Source of the DNA: Bacillus tequilensis KCTC 13622
GTDB lineage: Bacteria > Bacillota > Bacilli > Bacillales > Bacillaceae
Direction of reading: 5' to 3'
DNA: 59,755 nt
Assembly: GCF_000507145.1 (NCBI RefSeq)
Contig: NZ_AYTO01000005.1
Location: 1-59,755 of the forward strand
Part shown: positions 55,827-59,755 of the stretch, in pieces
How positions within the stretch are numbered: the first letter of the stretch is position 1
Layout of the letters: every line of letters begins with the position of its first letter
Position numbers and translations under genes: made by a program
Notes under the pieces: generated by a model
Seen by the model: only the letters and a program-made list of their open reading frames with translations
What the model was told of the DNA's origin: nothing
Database searches by the model: none

Positions 55827-56351
55827 TTGGAGTTACTTGGAGTTCCTATACAAACGATTTATCTTTATGTGCTGATTATTGCTGGCAGTCTTACGCTGTT
55901 ATTTTTGTTTTTCGGAGATGTATTTGCAGGGCTGTCAGAAGGCATTCCGTTTCTTAATCCTACATTAGTGCTTGCATTTTTCACATGTTTTTCGGCAGGC
56001 GGATACATAGGCGAGCTCGTATTGCCGCTGTCCAGCCTGTTAATAGCGCTTTTCTCTTGCATCCTTTCGATCATGCTGGTGGTATTGCTTCACCTCTTTG
56101 TCCTGGTGCCATTATCATCCGCTGAAGAATCATTGGCTTATAAAGAAGATGATCTAAGAGGCAGGGTCGGTAAAGTGATTACAGCTGTTCCTGTTGACGG
56201 GTTTGGTGAAGTGGTCATTGAAGGGATAGGCGGAACCATCTCGAAGTCAGCGATCAGCTTTGAAAATCAACAGATCGGTTATGGCACAAGAGTGCTAGTC
56301 GTAGATGTCAAAAACGGAGTTCTTTCGGTTATTCCGCATGAACCCATCTAA
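55827..56351 (+). CDS. yuaF: NfeD-like membrane protein YuaF
   Basis: 174-residue NfeD2-type protein with three TM segments (about 10-100, e.g. 'IYLYVLIIAGSLTLLFLFFG') and a C-terminal OB-fold (about 110-170, 'LRGRVGKVITAVPVDGFGEV'). It partners the flotillin encoded next and affects membrane fluidity and raft organisation in B. subtilis. The start is taken as TTG 55827, 9 nt after AAAGG. An in-frame ATG at 55818 lies almost inside that ribosome site. floT begins 18 nt after the stop. Confidence 0.9.
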   Translation: MELLGVPIQTIYLYVLIIAGSLTLLFLFFGDVFAGLSEGIPFLNPTLVLAFFTCFSAGGYIGELVLPLSSLLIALFSCILSIMLVVLLHLFVLVPLSSAEESLAYKEDDLRGRVGKVITAVPVDGFGEVVIEGIGGTISKSAISFENQQIGYGTRVLVVDVKNGVLSVIPHEPI

Positions 56352-56369
56352 ATCAAGGAGGAATGTAAT

Positions 56370-57899
56370 ATGACAATGCCGATTATAATTGTCATCGGAG
56401 TTGTATTCTTTTTATTAATTGCACTAATAGCTGTGTTTATTACAAAGTATCGTACGGCAGGGCCTGATGAAGCCTTAATCGTAACCGGGAGCTATTTGGG
56501 CAATAAAAATGTTCACGTCGATGAAGGCGGCAACCGTCTTAAAATCGTCCGCGGCGGAGGAACCTTTGTCCTTCCCGTCTTTCAGCAGGCAGAGCCGCTA
56601 AGCCTTTTATCAAGCAAACTTGATGTTTCGACACCTGAAGTCTATACAGAACAAGGAGTGCCTGTAATGGCCGATGGAACTGCGATTATTAAAATCGGCG
56701 GTTCTATAGGAGAAATTGCTACAGCGGCCGAGCAATTTTTAGGAAAATCAAAAGACGACCGTGAGCAGGAAGCGCGGGAGGTTTTAGAAGGCCACCTTCG
56801 TTCCATTCTCGGCTCCATGACAGTAGAAGAAATCTATAAAAACAGAGAAAAGTTCTCTCAAGAGGTGCAGCGTGTCGCTTCACAGGATCTCGCAAAAATG
56901 GGACTTGTGATTGTCTCCTTTACCATTAAAGATGTCCGTGATAAAAACGGTTACCTTGAATCATTAGGAAAACCGAGAATTGCCCAAGTAAAACGTGATG
57001 CTGATATCGCAACAGCTGAGGCTGATAAAGAGACCCGAATAAAGCGGGCGGAAGCCGCTAAAGATGCAAAAAAATCAGAACTTGAACGGGCGACGGAAAT
57101 TGCCGAAGCTGAAAAAATCAATCAGCTCAAAATGGCTGAATACCGCAGAGAACAAGATACGGCAAAAGCGAATGCTGACCAGGCTTATGATTTAGAGACT
57201 GCCAGAGCTCGCCAGCAGGTCACAGAGCAGGAAATGCAGGTTAAAATTATCGAACGCCAAAAACAAATTGAACTAGAAGAAAAAGAAATTCTCCGCCGTG
57301 AACGTCAATACGACTCAGAAGTGAAGAAAAAAGCCGACGCAGACCGTTATTCTGTTGAGCAGTCAGCAGCAGCTGAGAAAGCCAAACAGCTCGCGGAAGC
57401 CGATGCCAAGAAGTACAGTATAGAAGCAATGGCGCAAGCTGAGGCCGAAAAAGTCAGAATTGACGGACTGGCAAATGCAGAAGCTGAAAAAGCGAAAGGG
57501 GAAACAGAAGCTGAGGTAATCCGCCTAAAAGGTCTTGCGGAAGCGGAAGCCAAAGAGAAAATTGCCAATGCCTTTGAACAGTACGGGCAGGCGGCGATTT
57601 TCGATATGATCGTAAAAATGCTTCCGGAATACGCGAAACAAGCAGCTGCTCCTCTTTCAAATATTGATAAAATCACCGTGGTTGATACAGGAGGAAGCGG
57701 TGAATCAAGCGGTGCCAACAAAGTAACAAGCTATGCGACGAACTTAATGTCAAGCCTGCAAGAAAGCTTAAAAGCCTCGTCGGGAATTGACGTAAAAGAA
57801 ATGATGGAGAACTTTTCAGGAAAAGGAAACGTAAAACAAAGCATTAATGAATTAACAAATGAAATCAAAGAAGCTAAAACAGCCCCAAAATCAGAGTAA
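56370..57899 (+). CDS. floT: Flotillin FloT (YuaG)
   Basis: 509-residue flotillin/SPFH scaffold. N-terminal membrane hairpin 'PIIIVIGVVFFLLIALIAVF', PHB/SPFH domain (about 35-200), long heptad-rich flotillin coiled coil (about 225-400) with many Glu-Ala repeats such as 'EAEKAKGETEAEV', and a C-terminal 'QYGQAAIFDMIVKMLPEYA' region for oligomerisation. Organises functional membrane microdomains that affect cell-wall synthesis and biofilm signalling (KinC etc.). ATG follows AAGGAGGAATGTAAT. Second gene of the SigW operon. Confidence 0.95.
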   Translation: MTMPIIIVIGVVFFLLIALIAVFITKYRTAGPDEALIVTGSYLGNKNVHVDEGGNRLKIVRGGGTFVLPVFQQAEPLSLLSSKLDVSTPEVYTEQGVPVMADGTAIIKIGGSIGEIATAAEQFLGKSKDDREQEAREVLEGHLRSILGSMTVEEIYKNREKFSQEVQRVASQDLAKMGLVIVSFTIKDVRDKNGYLESLGKPRIAQVKRDADIATAEADKETRIKRAEAAKDAKKSELERATEIAEAEKINQLKMAEYRREQDTAKANADQAYDLETARARQQVTEQEMQVKIIERQKQIELEEKEILRRERQYDSEVKKKADADRYSVEQSAAAEKAKQLAEADAKKYSIEAMAQAEAEKVRIDGLANAEAEKAKGETEAEVIRLKGLAEAEAKEKIANAFEQYGQAAIFDMIVKMLPEYAKQAAAPLSNIDKITVVDTGGSGESSGANKVTSYATNLMSSLQESLKASSGIDVKEMMENFSGKGNVKQSINELTNEIKEAKTAPKSE

Positions 57900-57923
57900 T
57901 GAGTAAGGGAAGGAGAGAAGCGG

Positions 57924-58445
57924 GTGGTAGCTGTACGTGAAGCGAAGGTAGAGGATATAAAGGACATTGCAAAAGTGCATGTAGACAGCTGGAGGACAAC
58001 ATACCGCGAAATGATCCCGGCTGATTATTTAAACAGTCTGAACTACAAGGATTTTGAAGACAAATGGAAAAGGCGCTCGTTAAAGGGTGTATTTGTCGCT
58101 CAGGATGAAAAGGGTTCGATATTCGGCTTTGCTTCATTTGGACCTATCCGCTCTGAACAAGAAGGTTACGACGGCGAGCTATACGCAATTTATCTTCTGG
58201 AAGAGTGCCAGCGGCAAGGTGCAGGCAGGGCGCTCTTAATAAAAGGAGCAGAATTTTTGCTTCATCATGGCTTTTCGAGCATGTTTGTATGGGTCATTGA
58301 GCAGAACCCCTCGATAATATTTTATCAGTCCTATTCACCTGAAAGAGTAGCGGAGGACAGCATTGATATCGGCGGAGTAAGAATGAAAGAAGTGGGCCTT
58401 GGCTGGCCGGATCTTTCTGCTTTGAAAACAGTTCTCAAAAGATAA
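57924..58445 (+). CDS. yuaI: GNAT-family N-acetyltransferase YuaI
   Basis: 173-residue GNAT protein. The acetyl-CoA-binding motif A is 'LYAIYLLEECQRQGAGRALL' (with R/QxxGxG), and motif B lies around 'VWVIEQNPSIIFYQSY'. Substrate unknown. GTG start at 57924 shortly after GGAGAGAAGCG, 24 nt after floT, so it is the third gene of the SigW operon. Confidence 0.87.
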   Translation: MVAVREAKVEDIKDIAKVHVDSWRTTYREMIPADYLNSLNYKDFEDKWKRRSLKGVFVAQDEKGSIFGFASFGPIRSEQEGYDGELYAIYLLEECQRQGAGRALLIKGAEFLLHHGFSSMFVWVIEQNPSIIFYQSYSPERVAEDSIDIGGVRMKEVGLGWPDLSALKTVLKR

Positions 58446-58447
58446 CA

Positions 58448-58482
58448 AAAACCCCCCAGCGGACTGCGCTGGGGGGATTCGC
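58448..58482. terminator. Terminator between yuaI and thiT
   Basis: CCCCCCAGCG pairs with CGCTGGGGGG. T5 follows on the minus side, so it clearly serves thiT and probably also yuaI. Confidence 0.87.
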
Positions 58483-58484
58483 TT

Positions 58485-59063
58485 TTAAGTTTTGTCAGTT
58501 TTGAGCAAACGTGGTGCGGTTAAAAACAATAAACAAAGGACAATTGCACAAATGATGAAAGAAGGGACCATATAAGTAGCATTATAAGTTAAAGAATAAA
58601 TCCATACCGGCGTTCCTTCTGGAGCGTAGCTGCCGAAAAACACCGCCCCTGAAATGACATGCGCGGCATAACGCAGGAAACTGCCGATAAAAACTGCACC
58701 GATCACTGAAACAATTAATTTCCCTTTTGTTTTGGATACAGCAGCTTTACGGACAGAAGAAGCGAAACAGCCGCTTACGCCGATAGCTGAGAACGCGATA
58801 ATATAATCTAACAGCAGCTGTATAGGATGTTGTGGGAATAAGTTTCCGATCGCTATTTGTACCAGACCTGTCAATAAACCGGTAGTAAGGCCTGCTTTGA
58901 CACCCCAGCGAAACGAAATCAAAAAGATGGGTATCATCATGATGGAGACCGAGCCTCCTTGAGGCATACTGAGAAACATTCCTGAAACGATGTCTAAAAT
59001 AACAGCAGCCGCAGTCATAATGGCAATTTCAATAAGGCGAACCAGTTGCTTAGATTGATTCAT
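58485..59063 (-). CDS. thiT: Thiamine ECF transporter S component ThiT (YuaJ)
   Basis: 192-residue membrane protein with six TM segments. It is the substrate-binding S subunit of an energy-coupling-factor transporter and works with the general EcfAA'T module. The thiamine-pocket loop 'SMPQGGSVSIMMIPIFLIS' and 'YNATYMVPSFI' are typical of ThiT. ATG 59063 follows AAGGGGATTTTT. A TPP riboswitch and terminator lie upstream, so it is made when thiamine is scarce. Confidence 0.95.
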   Translation of the reverse strand: MNQSKQLVRLIEIAIMTAAAVILDIVSGMFLSMPQGGSVSIMMIPIFLISFRWGVKAGLTTGLLTGLVQIAIGNLFPQHPIQLLLDYIIAFSAIGVSGCFASSVRKAAVSKTKGKLIVSVIGAVFIGSFLRYAAHVISGAVFFGSYAPEGTPVWIYSLTYNATYMVPSFIICAIVLCLLFLTAPRLLKTDKT

Positions 59064-59105
59064 AAAAATCCCCTTCCATTGATAGACAATCCAAAAGGAC
59101 AACAA

Positions 59106-59148
59106 AAAAGCAGCACGCGGAAGGATGAGAAAAGTTCCACGCACTGCT
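59106..59148 (-). terminator. Riboswitch-controlled terminator of thiT
   Basis: Minus-strand AGCAGTGCGTGGAA pairs with TTCCGCGTGCTGCT (wobbles), followed by TTTTTT. It lies between the TPP aptamer and thiT. Confidence 0.85.
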
Positions 59149-59174
59149 TTACGAGCTGCAATTCATTTGACTTT

Positions 59175-59262
59175 GCCACATCCCTACGCCAGCGTTAACT
59201 AACAGGTTCAAAGGGTCAGAACGAAATCGCTCACTCTCAGCTTTAATGCTCCCCTTGTGGTC
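59175..59262 (-). ncRNA. TPP riboswitch (THI element)
   Basis: Minus strand shows 'AAGGGGAGCATT', 'GCTGAGAGTGAGC', 'GACCCTTTGAACCTG', then 'GTTAACGCTGGCGTAGGGA', the conserved THI-box order. It represses thiT when thiamine pyrophosphate is high through the downstream terminator. Confidence 0.95.
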
Positions 59263-59407
59263 ATCAGTATTCAGTTCGTTTCTACTATACAAGAAAAAGA
59301 AAAAAACAACAAGATTACATTATTGGTGTATATGTTCTTTTAAAATAGTTATATCTCATGACAAGGATTATAGTTTATTTGTTTTATAAATTTTTTTGCC
59401 AAAACTA

Positions 59408-59436
59408 TTGCAAGAAATAAATACGGATGTTATAGT
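59408..59436 (+). promoter_or_regulatory. rRNA operon promoter P1
   Basis: TTGCAA (59408-59413), 17-bp spacer, TATAGT (59431-59436), with A/T-rich UP-like DNA upstream. Confidence 0.7.
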
Positions 59437-59498
59437 ATTAAACGTCGCTGATGAACAGCAGACAAAACAAGAAGCTTCAAAAACAATTTAAAAAGTTG

Positions 59499-59527
59499 TT
59501 GACAAAAAAGAGGCTGAATGTTATATT
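59499..59527 (+). promoter_or_regulatory. rRNA operon promoter P2
   Basis: Consensus TTGACA (59499-59504), 17-bp spacer, TATATT (59522-59527). Tandem arrangement with P1 about 90 bp upstream is typical of B. subtilis rrn operons. Confidence 0.85.
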
Positions 59528-59534
59528 AGTAAAG

Positions 59535-59709
59535 CTGCTTCGCTAGGTGGCAGTCATGATCTTTGAAAACTAAACAAGACAAAACGTACCTGTTAATTCA
59601 TTTTTAAATAAATCGCACAGCGATGTGCGTAGTCAGTCAAACTAGGGCCTGCACGATGCAGGTCACACAGATGTCGTCGCAGGATGCGGCGAACTTAATC
59701 TGTGATCCA
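59535..59709 (+). other. 16S rRNA leader (boxA-like and processing region)
   Basis: The transcribed leader contains 'GATCTTTGAAAACTAAACAA', a common Bacillus rrn boxA/processing context, before the mature 16S 5' end. Confidence 0.6.
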
Positions 59710-59755
59710 TTTATCGGAGAGTTTGATCCTGGCTCAGGACGAACGCTGGCGGCGT
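59710..59755 (+). rRNA. rrs: 16S rRNA (5' end only; continues past window)
   Basis: Starts TTTATCGGAGAGTTTGATCC and continues through the universal 27F region GGCTCAGGACGAACGCTGGC, then runs off the window. Confidence 0.97.

Overview
The window is chromosomal DNA of a Bacillus of the B. subtilis species complex. Gene content and order match the B. subtilis 168 segment running from maeN-malR-malK through pbpD, kinB, pgi, the mcpB-tlpA-mcpA-tlpB chemoreceptor array, ktrAB, bslA, gbsAB and floT to thiT and an rRNA operon. The orientation is opposite to the usual 168 map. Scattered amino-acid differences from the 168 proteins as I remember them, a short Mistic (mstX) reading frame, a BslA without its CxC tail and some extra genes suggest a sister lineage rather than 168 (the vallismortis, mojavensis, halotolerans or spizizenii side is possible). 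The species call is inference. All comparisons with 168 are from memory.

Layout. 1-5.4 kb: malate uptake (maeN) with its two-component system malKR, then yufK and yuxK. 5.4-9.4 kb: penicillin-binding protein pbpD, an MFS pump and the exonuclease-like kapD. 9.4-16 kb: sporulation kinase kinB with kapB, C-S lyase patB, yugE, yugF, the alanine operon alaR-alaT and general stress protein yugI. 16-22.8 kb: two tandem butanol-dehydrogenase paralogs, pgi, yugMN, and the K+ channel operon mstX-yugO. 22.9-29.6 kb: yugP, yugS, yugT, yugU, an apparently extra nitronate-monooxygenase gene, yugV and the spore transglutaminase tgl. 29.7-38.1 kb: four tandem methyl-accepting chemotaxis receptors, each preceded by a SigD-like promoter. 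38.2-41.5 kb: yulF, yubA and uppP. 41.6-43.95 kb: tRNA-Ala carrying a decayed 2.2-kb integrative islet between 78-bp direct repeats. 44-50 kb: cdoA, yubD, lytG, yubF and ktrAB with a c-di-AMP riboswitch. 50.3-54.5 kb: hydrophobin bslA and the glycine-betaine genes gbsR-gbsAB. 54.6-58.4 kb: yuaD, yuaE and the SigW-driven flotillin operon yuaF-floT-yuaI. 58.5-59.75 kb: thiT with a TPP riboswitch, then rRNA promoters and the first 46 nt of 16S rRNA.

Several genes share physiological themes. K+ and osmotic homeostasis is served by ktrAB under c-di-AMP, the YugO channel with Mistic, and gbsAB. Envelope work is covered by pbpD, uppP, lytG, floT and yuaF. Biofilm, sporulation and surface behaviour involve kinB-kapB, mstX-yugO, bslA, tgl and the chemoreceptors.

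No large undescribed system is evident. The best leads are: BslA ending C-D-S-K instead of the CxC form; a strong hairpin between the Shine-Dalgarno and TTG start of yugS, resembling phage T4 gene 38; mutually exclusive hairpins before uppP, one covering its ribosome binding site; a duplicated terminator bracketing a structured intergenic element after yugI; a frameshifted mstX 5' extension; and the tRNA-Ala islet with a divergent secreted-protein/membrane-protein pair.
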